Of a DNA stretch of 64,000 nucleotides, positions 55,756-64,000 are shown in pieces (the first letter of the stretch is position 1; each line of letters opens with the position of its first letter). Both the position numbers and the translations under genes were made by a program. This DNA is from Bombyx mori (lineage: Eukaryota > Arthropoda > Insecta > Lepidoptera > Bombycidae). The notes under the pieces were generated by a model. The model saw only the letters and a list, made by a program, of their open reading frames with translations, made no database searches and was not told the DNA's origin. The DNA lies in contig NC_085119.1 in assembly GCF_030269925.1 (NCBI RefSeq), forward strand, positions 11,939,001 to 12,003,000, in the 5' to 3' direction.

Positions 55756-55766
55756 ACATCACCTCG
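54486..55766 (+). mobile_element. Nested 5'-truncated Jockey LINE with 11-bp target-site duplication
   Basis: The insert 54497-55755 is flanked by ACATCACCTCG (54486-54496 and 55756-55766). It holds the RT palm onward, the 3'UTR and an A-tail of about 45 bases. Sequence identity with the outer element is very high over the shared 1.2 kb. The long pure A-tail and open coding frame suggest recent insertion. Confidence 0.93.
54499..55479 (+). CDS. Nested LINE ORF2 C-terminal half (open)
   Basis: The frame is open without a stop from the insertion point to TAA at 55479. It covers the RT segment with AGVPQGSVLSPLLF, the catalytic LFADDTTVYY, the KYLGVTLDASMTF motif, and the C-terminal KTCIRPVMTYASVVFAHAAR and NVDLHDDLGL. 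The endonuclease, fingers and first palm motifs are missing because of 5' truncation, so it cannot be active alone. It has no start codon of its own at the insertion point. Confidence 0.82.
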   Translation, partial: FRYRVEGTRSSPRPLTAGVPQGSVLSPLLFSLFVNDIPRSPPTHLALFADDTTVYYSSRNKSLIAKKLQSAALALGQWFRKWRIDINPAKSTAVLFQRGSSTRISSRIRRRNLTPPITLFRQPIPWARKVKYLGVTLDASMTFRPHIKSVRDRAAFILGRLYPMICKRSKMSLRNKVTLYKTCIRPVMTYASVVFAHAARTHIDTLQSLQSRFCRLAVGAPWFVRNVDLHDDLGLESIRKYMKSASERYFDKAMRHDNRLIVAAADYSPNPDHAGASHRRRPRHVLTDPSDPITFALDAFSSNTRGRLRDPGNRTRRTRQRGRRAT

Positions 55767-57607
55767 ACATTAGATAGCTCATCGAAGCAAGTTGTAGCGG
55801 AGGACTTCCTTCACCGCTTCATATTGCCCGACGATATTAGGGAACTCCTTAGAGCTAAGAATGCCTCGATCCGTGCGTACGATAGGTATCCTACCGCGGA
55901 AAATCGTATTCGAATGCGTGCCCTACAACGCGACGTAAAGTCTCGCATCGCCGAAGTCCGAGATGCCAGATGGTCTGATTTCTTAGAAGGACTCGCGCCC
56001 TCCCAAAGGTCTTACTACCGCTTAGCTCGTACTCTCAAATCGGATACGGTAGTAACTATGCCCCCCCTCGTAGGCCCCTCAGGCCGACTCGCGGCGTTCG
56101 ATGATGACGAAAAAGCAGAGCTGCTGGCCCAGCATTCAATCCGCGGACCCTGTTCATGTAGAATTAGTAGACAGTGAGGTAGAACGCAGAGCCTCCTTGC
56201 CACCCTTGGACGCGTTACCGCCCGTCACCTCAATGGAAGTTAAAGACCTGATCAAAGACCTACGTCCTCGCAAGGCTCCCGGTTCCGACGGTATATCTAA
56301 CCGCGTTATTAAACTTTTACCCGGTCAACTCATCGTGATGTTGGCATCTATTTTCAATGCCGCTATGGCTAACTGTATCTTTCCCACGGTGTGGAAAGAA
56401 GCGGACGTTATCGGCATACACAAACCCGGTAAACCAAAAAATAATCCGACGAGTTACCGCCCGATTAGCCTCCTCATGTCTCTAGGCAAACTGTATGAGC
56501 AGTACAATGTATGTCGCAAAAGCGTTCGACAAAGTCTGGCACAACGGTTTGATTTTCAAACTATTCAACATGGGCGTGCCGGATAGTCTCGTGCTCATCA
56601 TACGGGACTTCTTGTCGAACCGCTTTTTTCGATATCGAGTAGAGGGAACCCGCTCCTCCCCGCGACCACTCACGGCTGGAGTGCCGCAAGGCTCCGTTCT
56701 CTCACCGCTCCTATTTAGTTTATTTATTAATGATATTCCCCGGTCGCCGCCGACCCAGCTAGCCTTATTCGCTGACGACACAACCGTTTACTACTCAAGT
56801 AGAAACAAGTCCCTAATCGCGAGTAAACTCCAGAGTGCAGCGTTAGCCCTCGGACAGTGGTTCCGAAAATGGCGCATAGACATCAACCCGGCGAAAAGCA
56901 CAGCAGTGTTATTTCAAAGGGGAAACTCACCGCTTATTTCCTCCCGCATTAGGAGGAGAAATATCACTCCCCCGATCACCCTCTTCGGCCAACCTATACC
57001 CTGGGTCAGGAAGGTTAAGTACCTGGGAGTCACCCTGGATGCATCCATGACATTCCGCCCACACATAAAAACAGTCCGCGACCGTGCCGCATTCATTCTC
57101 GGCAGACTCTATCCCATGATCTGTAAGCGGAGTAAAATGTCCCTTCGGAATAAGGTGACACTTTACAAAACTTGCATAAGGCCCGTCATGACTTACGCGA
57201 GTGTGGTGTTCGCTCACGCGGCCCGCACACACATAGACACCCTCCAATCCCTACAATCCCGCTTTTGCAGGTTAGCCGTCGGGGCTCCGTGGTTCGTGAG
57301 GAACGTTGACCTACACGACGACCTGGGCCTTGAATCAATCCAGAAATACATGAAGTCAGCGTCGGAACGGTACTTCGATAAGGCTATGCGTCATGATAAT
57401 CGCCTTATCGTTGCCGCCGCTGACTACTCACCGAATCCTGATCATGCAGGAGCCAGTCACCGTCGACGCCCTAGACACGTCCTTACGGATCCATCAGATC
57501 CAATAACCTTTGCATTAGATGCCTTCAGCTCTAATACTAGGAGCAGGCTTAGGGACCCCAGTAACCGTACTCGTCGAACTCGACAAAGAGGTCGACGTGC
57601 AACCTAG
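55767..57607 (+). pseudogene. Outer LINE ORF2, reverse transcriptase part (broken)
   Basis: Resumes in the same frame as the endonuclease part (TLDSSSKQVVAEDFLHRF). Motifs: LRPRKAPGSDGISNRVIKL, SYRPISLLMSLGKLYE, VAKAFDKVWHNGL, AGVPQGSVLSPLLF, LFADDTTVYY and KYLGVTLDASMTF, ending RGRRAT. A frame change lies between about 56125 and 56150. About 60 codons between GKLYE (56495) and VAKAFDKVW (56513) are deleted with another frame change. RT is therefore inactive in this copy. Confidence 0.87.
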
Positions 57608-57868
57608 CCCATGCATCAGCCCGCTGAGTTTCTCGCCGGATCTTCTCAGCGGGTCGCGATTCCGATCCGGTAGTAGATTCATTCGCAAAGCAATTGCTCT
57701 TGAGTTGTTAGGTCTCCTTCGGAGGCGCTCGGGCAGCTGTTAGCAAATCCCACCCCTCCTGGCTGAGCCTTTGCTCGCCCACCTGTCCTGGTGAAACTGG
57801 AAAGGCCTTTGGGCCACCAGTAATTTCTCAATCATAAAAAAAAAAATAAAAAAAAAAAAAAAAAAAAA
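57608..57868 (+). other. 3'UTR and A-tail of the outer LINE
   Basis: Contains the CGCTGAG...CTCAGCGGGTCGC inverted pair (about 57620-57655), the phrase CCTGTCCTGGTGAAACTGGA and an A-rich tail. Nearly identical to 55480-55753 in the nested copy. Confidence 0.85.
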
Positions 57869-57989
57869 GCTTGCTTAGACGGCCAATTTTCAAAGTTGTT
57901 GGAAAAGTTAGCGGAATCATCATGAACTTATTAAGATGAAGTTATTTGTTAAGGAAATTTATTAATATATTCCTTTTAATACTATATAA

Positions 57990-58080
57990 ACTATAATATG
58001 TATGTATGTTATTGTGTATGTATGTATGTATGTATATATGTATATATTATTATGTATGTATATATATACTTTTTGTAACT
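57990..58080. repeat. TATG/TA microsatellite
   Basis: Imperfect (TATG)n and (TA)n tracts. Confidence 0.8.
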
Positions 58081-58097
58081 TAATATAAATTTCATTG

Positions 58098-58212
58098 CAC
58101 CTACCACTATCCTCTCTGCACTACCTTTGGTTGACTGGTAGAGAATGCCTTAGGCATTAAGTCCGCCAATGTAAATTTTACATGAAGTGTAATAAATAAA
58201 TAAAATAAATAA
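58098..58212 (+). mobile_element. LINE-type 3' tail ending in AAATAAATAAAT
   Basis: GGTTGACTGGTAGAGAATGC then CTTAGGCATTAAGTCCGCC and an (AAATA)n tail. I recognise the phrase as a common lepidopteran LINE 3' end. Family name not assigned. Confidence 0.5.
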
Positions 58213-58505
58213 ATAATAAAAATCAAACCCGCAAAATTATAATTTGCGTAATTACTGGTGGTAGGACCTCTTGTGAGTCCGCACGGATAGGTACCACCGC
58301 CCTGCCTATTTCTGCCGTGAAGCAGTAATGCGTTTCGGTTTGAAGGGTGGGGCAGCCGTTGTAACTATACTGAGACCTTATAACTTATATCTCAAGGTGG
58401 GTGACGCATTTACATTGTAGATGTCTATGGCTCCAGTAACCACTTAACACCAGGTGGGCTGTGAGCTCGTCCACCCATTAAAGCAATAAAAAATAAAAAA
58501 TAAAT
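58213..58505 (+). mobile_element. Bm1-type SINE, lacking only the tRNA head
   Basis: Begins AAAAATCAAACCCGCAAAAT and runs through the whole body to GCAATAAAAAATAAAAAATA. Confidence 0.87.
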
Positions 58506-58690
58506 AAAAATGTCTATGGGCTCCTGTAACCACTTAATATCAGGTGGGCTGTGAGCTCGTCCAACCATCTAAGCACAAACTTGAGCCATTAACTCAAGGT
58601 GGGAGGCGATATTTACATTCTGGGTATCTATAGGCCCCGGTAACCATTTAACCCAAGGCGGGGCTCCTCGACCGACTCGACTTTTAATTT
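58506..58690 (+). mobile_element. Two further SINE 3' fragments
   Basis: 58507-58580 repeats ATGTCTATGGGCTCCTGTAA to CAACCATCTAAGC. 58585-58680 is a diverged copy (AACTCAAGGTGGGAGGCGAT, GGCCCCGGTAACCATTTAAC). Three SINE 3' ends thus lie in tandem. Confidence 0.65.
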
Positions 58691-58714
58691 TTACGTTTAT
58701 ATAAAATAAAATAA

Positions 58715-58985
58715 AAATGGTTTTTTTTTGTACGTGAACCTGCTCACACTCCGCCTGAATATGGAAATCACTAAATCTGAGACTCATCTGTAAAGTAAGT
58801 AGACGGTCCAGCCTTTTGAATCGAAATACATGACTATTTCGCACCAGACATTCGGGCAGGGTGGTAGCATTTATCCTTGCGGGATTACAATACGTTCTAC
58901 CACCATTGGTTACGCATTACGGTTTCATTTTAATAACACGATGTTATTCAATCTTCGTGGGAGCCATTTAATAAGTACGAATTAC
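58715..58985 (-). mobile_element. Old, diverged Bm1-type SINE
   Basis: Keeps the complement order: T-run, GTGAACCTGCTCACACTCCG, CAGGGTGGTAGCATTTATCC, TACGTTCTACCACCATTGGT, AACACGATGTTATTCAA. Heavily mutated. Confidence 0.55.
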
Positions 58986-59350
58986 GTGAAATAAAAATCC
59001 TGCCAGTACGGTTTGCTACGACAAAACTTTTAACGACATCCATTATTTACATTTAAGATTACTCTGTGTGAAATTAATTTTGAGGAGAAATCTCTTAGAT
59101 AAGATAACTAATAACCTTCTTTTTATTAATACAGGGATCGACAGCAGATCATATGACTGTTTTTATTAGAATTAGTGGCTCATATGACAAAATGTGCAAA
59201 AAGTTTTACTGCTTTGTTTTGAAATTCAAAGGCACTGTGAGAGAGTGTATTTATTTGGCAGTGGCCCTAAATTAAGTGATATATTAATTATCCTCAACTC
59301 CACTGCATTAATTGGTATTGAATTTTTCTGGTTGAATGATATGATTTATT

Positions 59351-59840
59351 TATTCTATCTGATCGCTAATTTCAGCGATTAGCAATTAGCGACCCGTCAG
59401 AATGCGATGGAAAGAAGTATATTGAATGTAAGAAAAATACCAAAGATAAAAAGCGAATACATTAGAGAAAAAACGAAGCTGATAGATGCTCTCAGGTACG
59501 CTCTAACACAAAAGTGGCGTTGGGCAGGATATCTTGCGAGATATACAGATAAAAGGTGGACATTAGAAACCACAACAGGTAAAGGACCAGTGGGCAAAAG
59601 AGGAGGACGACCAAGGAGCAGATGGATCGACGAAATAATAGCAGCAAATGGAAATGAATGGAGAAACAAAGCCAAGAATAGCGAAGAGTGGAATAAGCTG
59701 CAGGAGTCCGATACCCGAATAGAGTTCCAATAACATAAGTATATATTTAATTTTGTAATTTTTTATTTGATAAGGTGTTCTTTTTTTTCTTTCTTTGTTT
59801 TTGGAAATAAAATGGGCTTATTATTATTATTCTATCTGAT
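59351..59840 (+). mobile_element. 5'-truncated LINE with 13-bp target-site duplication
   Basis: TATTCTATCTGAT flanks the insert (59351-59363 and 59828-59840). The insert (59364-59827) contains an ORF2 C-terminus, a short UTR and a (TTA)n tail. About 28 bases at its 5' edge (CGCTAATTTCAGCGATTAGC...) look like filler made of local inverted copies. Confidence 0.82.
59392..59733 (+). pseudogene. LINE ORF2 C-terminal domain
   Basis: The frame is open from the truncation point: RQNAMERSILNVRKI, then KWRWAGYLARYTDKRW, the basic GKRGGRPRSRWIDEI and a final EEWNKLQESDTRIEF. This is the conserved tail of a LINE group common in moths. It has no RT or endonuclease domain and no original start codon. The opposing minus frame is a shadow. 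Confidence 0.7.
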
Positions 59841-60244
59841 TGTCTTGAAATTTGGTACCACTGTACCTTGTACTGTACCTTGTACCACTGTACGTTTTTG
59901 GGACCCCAGGGAGGCTGTATGCAGCATTATCACCAACATAAGATAGGTGACGCATGAATAGTTTAAAAAAATCGTTTTTCATAGAATTAGCAATAGTCAT
60001 AAAATAACTTGACCGAATTTCACAATCATGAAATGTTTATTTTTGATGTAGCTCAATAGTAGGTTTCCATATAAAAGTAGGTTTCCAAATACAATGTGTA
60101 TATATATGTACATACCTATATATTGTTTCGTATCCTTATTGTCGTGTTTCTTCTAACAGCTATGTGTACAAAATATACCTACAATACCTACCTAAACATA
60201 CAAAATATTAGTCTAATAGGAATACGGCGGCACAAAACTATGAT
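59841..60244. other. Spacer with short GTACC repeats
   Basis: ACTGTACCTTGTAC units repeat at about 59859-59893. Otherwise nothing recognised. Confidence 0.4.
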
Positions 60245-60505
60245 TTTTTTATTGCTTTGATTCGTGAACAGCACACGGCCCGCTTGGGGCAGTGTTCATC
60301 GGAGCCCCCAGCACATCGGAACGTGAATGCCATGATCCACTTTGAGGCTTGAGGTTAAAGTCTCAAATTGTATTATAAAAACTTTTTCTCGCCCTTTAAA
60401 CCAGTTAAATCAATGCTTTATACTATATCACATCACTTCAAAAGAGAACTAAGTGGACTGCGGTATCCAACCGTGCGAGCTTACAATTAAAAAACAGTAA
60501 GTGTC
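60245..60505 (-). mobile_element. Old Bm1-type SINE, minus strand
   Basis: T-run then ATTGCTTTGATTCGTGAAC, CACGGCCCGCTTGGGGCAG, CGTGAATGCCATGATCCACT. Strongly diverged. Confidence 0.5.
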
Positions 60506-60809
60506 GGTTCACGAAAGCAGCCCTTATTCCCATAGAAATTGATGGTAATTCGTTTTTTTTTTCAATAACTCATTTTTTTTTATCGTGAACCATTTTTTTC
60601 ATCTTAACGGTGTAAATTAATTTCACTATGTGCCTCTTCAACACGTTTATTTGCAACGAAACTCTAATAACGAAATTCGAAAGTGGACTGTATTAAAATT
60701 TACATTTTATATTGACCAAATATATAGGCGGGTAGTTACTAATAGCATACACAGTGACTGCACGAAAGAAAAAGAATAAATAAAAATAAATAACAGCGGT
60801 ACGTGACCA

Positions 60810-61215
60810 GCACTTGCTCTCTAGTAGTAGGGGAGCCCAAACGGGGATTTAGGGATTTACTAACGCGGCAGATTAATATACAGGGGGATACCTTGTACCC
60901 GGTTAAGTACCTTCACCAAATATGAACCTCATAAATAAGGCGTCCATGATAAAGTATCAGATTGGTAAAAAAAAATTGATCATCAGAAATTCTCGAGCGC
61001 GTCAGATTAAGGTAGGGTGAGTTAATTACATACTAAAAAGTGTATATTTCACTATGTGACAATTTGAGAGTGACGTAAAAAAAGGGGAGGGCTACAAAGT
61101 TGTAAAAAAAACGTCATTTAGACATTCTTGAGCGTGGCTCAATTATTTATTTATTTTGAAGGAAATAATTCAATGCTCGAGTTAATCCCCATTTAGCAGT
61201 CGGGGAGCCGACTAT
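60810..61215. repeat. Unclassified repeat-like block
   Basis: Begins TAGTAGGGGAGCCCAAACGG and ends CCCATTTAGCAGTCGGGGAGCC, so the phrase AGT.GGGGAGCC is present at both ends in the same orientation. CTCGAG/TTCTTGAGCG phrases recur inside. No protein. Confidence 0.35.
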
Positions 61216-61507
61216 AGAACAAACGTGCAAATACAAATATCCTGACGTAGGTATAACTATCTTCTTACGGGTACTCTTCTATTTTCTAGGCACTCGCGTT
61301 TCCTTTTGAGTGGTCAAGAAGAAATGTGGTTGCCTAAAAATTAGAAGAGTACCTGTTATAAATTATAATGATGCCTTCGACCTAAAGCTTCCAAGATTTA
61401 ACCTAGCTGGTTATTCCAGCACAACCGGGCGAGAATAGCTTAAAATAACTTTTGGCGTGCTTGTATGTTTTACGTTCATTTCGCTACATAAAAGGCGTTT
61501 GCTGGGT

Positions 61508-61645
61508 TTTTTTTTATTCTTAAGCGGGTGAACGACCTTGTGGTACACCGGGTTACCGGAGTGCGGACAACGACAACCTAGATTTCACCATCTTAAGACC
61601 TTAGTTCTAGGTCTCGGTTCTGCTTTATAATACAACGGTATTCAG
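61508..61645 (-). mobile_element. Old Bm1-type SINE 3' half
   Basis: T-run, TAAGCGGGTGAACGACC, GGGTTACCGGAGTGCGGAC, then CTTAGTTCTAGGTCTCGG. Diverged. Confidence 0.5.
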
Positions 61646-62480
61646 AAACAATACATATTGTGGTTCTGGATAAAACACCTTTAGCTAATGATGGTTGCCA
61701 TCGACGAAAGCGCCATCTACAAATTCAATAAACGTCATACGTCAAACCACATTGACAGCAAAAACGTCATTCTATGTCATTCGTGTCACTTCATATTATT
61801 CATAACTTTCGAACGTAACGAACTAACAGCCTCTTTTTGTAAAATCGAGGGTATACGAAATTATACACCTTTTTTGTAAAATCGAAAATATACGAAATTA
61901 TACAGTAAAACGAATTCTCTTTTGGATATCCTCCGTTCCTGCGTCTACATTTGTTCCTACGAGACGGATTGATTAGAAGAATTGTCAACCAGCGAAGCGG
62001 ATTATACGGCAGAATATTCGTCTGCGATCTGCATATATACGGGACTTGGATTTTTGACGACATAGCCCACTGAGTTTCTCGCCGGATCTTCTCAGTGGGT
62101 CGCGTTTCCGATCCGGTGGTAGATTCTGCGAAGCACGACTCTTGCTAGGGTTCGTGTTAGCAACATCGTCAGGTTTGAGCCCCGTGAGCTCACCTACTAA
62201 AGTTAAGGCTACGCTGAAATAGCCGCTAGGGCTATCAGCTTAGGTAGGAAAAAAAAAAAAAAAAAAAATGACGACAAGATTACGAGACCTACAGCGAGAC
62301 TACGAGACCTACGACACTCGACGGTCAGGATATCCTATCTTTTAACCATCCTTTACGCGAATTGTGTTAAAATTGTGTTTTGTGCTTACAGTTGCGTGAT
62401 CGGCCGCCGCGGCCTACTCTTTGTGTCGGTTGGTGGTGTTTTACAAGTAAGTGCATTTCGTTTTCTCATAAAACGCCACA
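61646..62480 (+). other. Probable 5' region (LTR/leader) of the BEL/Pao element, split by a LINE tail
   Basis: Sequence upstream of the gag frame. It contains an imperfect tandem repeat (TTTTGTAAAATCGA..TATACGAAATTATAC, about 61835-61910) and is interrupted by a LINE tail at 62055-62276. LTR borders and primer-binding site were not resolved because the 3' LTR lies outside the window. Confidence 0.35.
62055..62276 (+). mobile_element. LINE tail B with 8-bp target-site duplication
   Basis: TGACGACA occurs at 62055-62062 and 62269-62276 around a complete tail B UTR (CACTGAGTTTCTCGCCGGAT ... GGTAGG plus 20 A). An extremely 5'-truncated LINE insertion, UTR only. Confidence 0.82.
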
Positions 62481-62484
62481 ATGA

Positions 62485-64000
62485 CTGAGGAGACTTCTAA
62501 ATTATTACCTGTTTCTCCTAGGAAAAAGTCGAAAGATTAACCTTTCAGAATTAAAAAGACAAAGAGGTCATTTAAAAGGACGGTTAACTCAATTTAAAAA
62601 ATACGTTGACTCTTTTCAAGATGCCACTTTATCTAAATTACAAGTAGCTGAAATGAAATTGCGATTACAAACCGCCAGCGATTTTTTTACGAAATTAAAT
62701 AATATTTCTAGTGAAATAGAAATAAATTGCCCTGAAGTAGATATTGTTAGTCATTTGGAATACTTTGAATCAATGGAATCATTATATTTTAGTACAACAG
62801 CATCAGCTTCATGTTTAATCGAAAGTTTTGAGACTAGTGATAGTTTAAACAATGAAAAGTGTAGTCATATTTTAAACGAAAATACGAAAACTTTAAATAT
62901 TAAACTACCTGAAATCAAGCTTCCTATTTTCGATGGATCATATGATCGCTGGTTGGAGTTTAAAAATTCCTATGAAACTATGATTCATAAACGGTCTGAT
63001 CTTGACGCTATTCATAAGTTTCATTATTTGAGATCTTCACTTAGTGGCACAGCCTTACAGGTTATAAGTGCATTAGAGTTCACTGCCTCTAATTACACTC
63101 ATGCATGGGAGCTCTTGGAGAATAGGTTTTATAATCACAGATTATTAGTACATAATCATATTAAATCGTTATTCAATATTCCATGTATAAAACAAGAATC
63201 GCCATTACAATTAAGAAAGTTAATTGATACAATTTTGAGGAATTTGCGTGCTCTAAAATCATTAGACGAACCTACCGAGTCATGGGACACATTAATCATA
63301 TATTTAGTCGTAACGAAGTTAGATTCTGTTACTGATCGTGAGTGGGAGAACCACAAAGGTTCCCTTATGTCTCAGCCAAATAGATTGAAGCTAGAAGATC
63401 TTCTTACCTTTCTGAGAAATAGGGCAGATATGTTAGAAATGTTTAATGTCACTCATTCCAAGCCACAGTTTAGGTCCAATCAATCGAATATAAACGAAAC
63501 TAAACATAACCAAGTTTATAGCTATGTATCTACCTCTAACAATACTAAATATTTCTCTAATAAAAATAAAAACATAGATAAAACAAAGCGCAACTGTGTT
63601 ATGTGTAACAATAATCATAAGTTGTTTACATGCATTAAGTTTTTAAATTTATCAATTACGGATAGAATAAAATTAGTAAACGATTATAAGTTATGTGTCA
63701 ATTGCTTGCGCCCAGGGCATTCAATTCAAGATTGTATATTCGGCCCTTGCCAGCAGTGCAAACGAAAACATAATAGTTTATTACATTTAGACGAACATAG
63801 CGAAAGTAGCAGCAATACGAATGTGTGCACTACGGCATGCCCTCCTACATTCTCGGCTATGTATTCAGCGGCTTACCGTGCCGATGCGATAAATAATAAT
63901 ACGGACGGTAGGAGCTCATATTTTAACCAAGTGCTACTTTCAACTGCTTTGGTTGAACTAGCGGATCAAAATAATCGATATCATGTCGCCCGTGCTCTGT
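62485..64000 (+). CDS. BEL/Pao LTR retrotransposon gag (runs off the window)
   Basis: Open without a stop from 62485 to the window end, over 500 codons. Early helical region, then the capsid-like stretch beginning LPIFDGSYDRWLEFKNSY (as in DUF1759-type gag of Pao/BEL), LRSSLSGTALQVISALE and WELLENRFYN. Zinc-binding knuckles follow: CVMCNNNHKLFTC, CVNCLRPGHSIQDC and CQQCKRKHNSLLH. The frame then heads toward a protease region (LLSTALVELAD). The likely start codon at 62481 is in a different phase: its own frame stops after 19 codons, at 62538-62540, in or near an A5 run at 62523-62527. This is either a one-base frameshift or a sequence error. Known role of the family: particle formation and RNA packaging. 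Confidence 0.82.
   Translation, partial: MRRLLNYYLFLLGKSRKINLSELKRQRGHLKGRLTQFKKYVDSFQDATLSKLQVAEMKLRLQTASDFFTKLNNISSEIEINCPEVDIVSHLEYFESMESLYFSTTASASCLIESFETSDSLNNEKCSHILNENTKTLNIKLPEIKLPIFDGSYDRWLEFKNSYETMIHKRSDLDAIHKFHYLRSSLSGTALQVISALEFTASNYTHAWELLENRFYNHRLLVHNHIKSLFNIPCIKQESPLQLRKLIDTILRNLRALKSLDEPTESWDTLIIYLVVTKLDSVTDREWENHKGSLMSQPNRLKLEDLLTFLRNRADMLEMFNVTHSKPQFRSNQSNINETKHNQVYSYVSTSNNTKYFSNKNKNIDKTKRNCVMCNNNHKLFTCIKFLNLSITDRIKLVNDYKLCVNCLRPGHSIQDCIFGPCQQCKRKHNSLLHLDEHSESSSNTNVCTTACPPTFSAMYSAAYRADAINNNTDGRSSYFNQVLLSTALVELADQNNRYHVARAL

Larger units (their letters stand above)
52895..57868 (+). mobile_element. Jockey-clade LINE, 5'-truncated, carrying a nested younger copy
   Basis: A GC-rich element with the order ORF1 (zinc knuckles), ORF2 (endonuclease, reverse transcriptase), 3'UTR and A-rich tail (57834-57868). 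The 5' end lies within ORF1, so the promoter is lost. ORF2 is interrupted by a nested copy (54497-55755), and also by a frame change near 56130-56150 and a deletion near 56500. No target-site duplication was clear for the outer element. Confidence 0.88.

Overview
The window looks like a piece of a lepidopteran chromosome, most likely a silkworm (Bombyx) or close relative. The evidence is a tRNA-derived SINE of the Bm1 type present in more than 20 copies, several Jockey- and R1-clade LINE families in many 5'-truncated pieces, non-autonomous Helitrons, mariner and Harbinger-type remnants, AT-rich spacers, and split genes with GT-AG introns. This assignment rests on repeat recognition by eye, not on a database search.

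Two host genes can be reconstructed. On the + strand, 4053-12438 holds a complete ten-coding-exon cytochrome P450 of the insect CYP4G type (562 residues). Every splice phase fits, and the I-helix, ExxR and heme-cysteine motifs are intact. On the - strand, eight exons between 41075 and 22561 encode the C-terminal 431 residues of a 12-helix major facilitator transporter of the SLC16/monocarboxylate-transporter type. Its first exon or exons were not found and must lie further right (upstream) of 41075, inside or outside the window. Both genes carry transposon debris in their introns, with no coding exon hit.

Layout: 1-4 kb is LINE and SINE debris. 4-12.4 kb is the P450 gene. 12.4-22.5 kb is a repeat-rich intergenic region with two head-to-tail Helitrons at 21.1-21.8 kb. 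22.5-41.1 kb is the transporter, with an R1-clade LINE, a Helitron and full-length SINEs in its introns. 41.2-42.4 kb is a Harbinger-like element with a LINE nested inside it. 43-52 kb is LINE/SINE debris including a segmental duplication. 52.9-57.9 kb is a nearly complete Jockey-clade LINE with a younger copy of the same family nested inside its ORF2. 58-61.6 kb is more debris, and 62.5-64 kb is the start of a BEL/Pao LTR retrotransposon whose gag frame runs off the window.

The strongest structural results are nested or target-site-duplicated insertions that can be read to the base: LINE in LINE (54486-55766), LINE in Harbinger-like element (41396-41893), R1 LINE in an intron (34654-35618), a LINE fragment at 59351-59840, and a LINE tail at 62055-62276. 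No CRISPR array, operon, rRNA gene or convincing free-standing tRNA gene was seen, and I found no evidence of a wholly new biological system. The candidates least easily explained are a repeat module with an imperfect hairpin (22.9 and 31.1 kb), two long perfect palindromes, a three-copy 64-bp tandem repeat, and a duplicated block that carries its own SINE.
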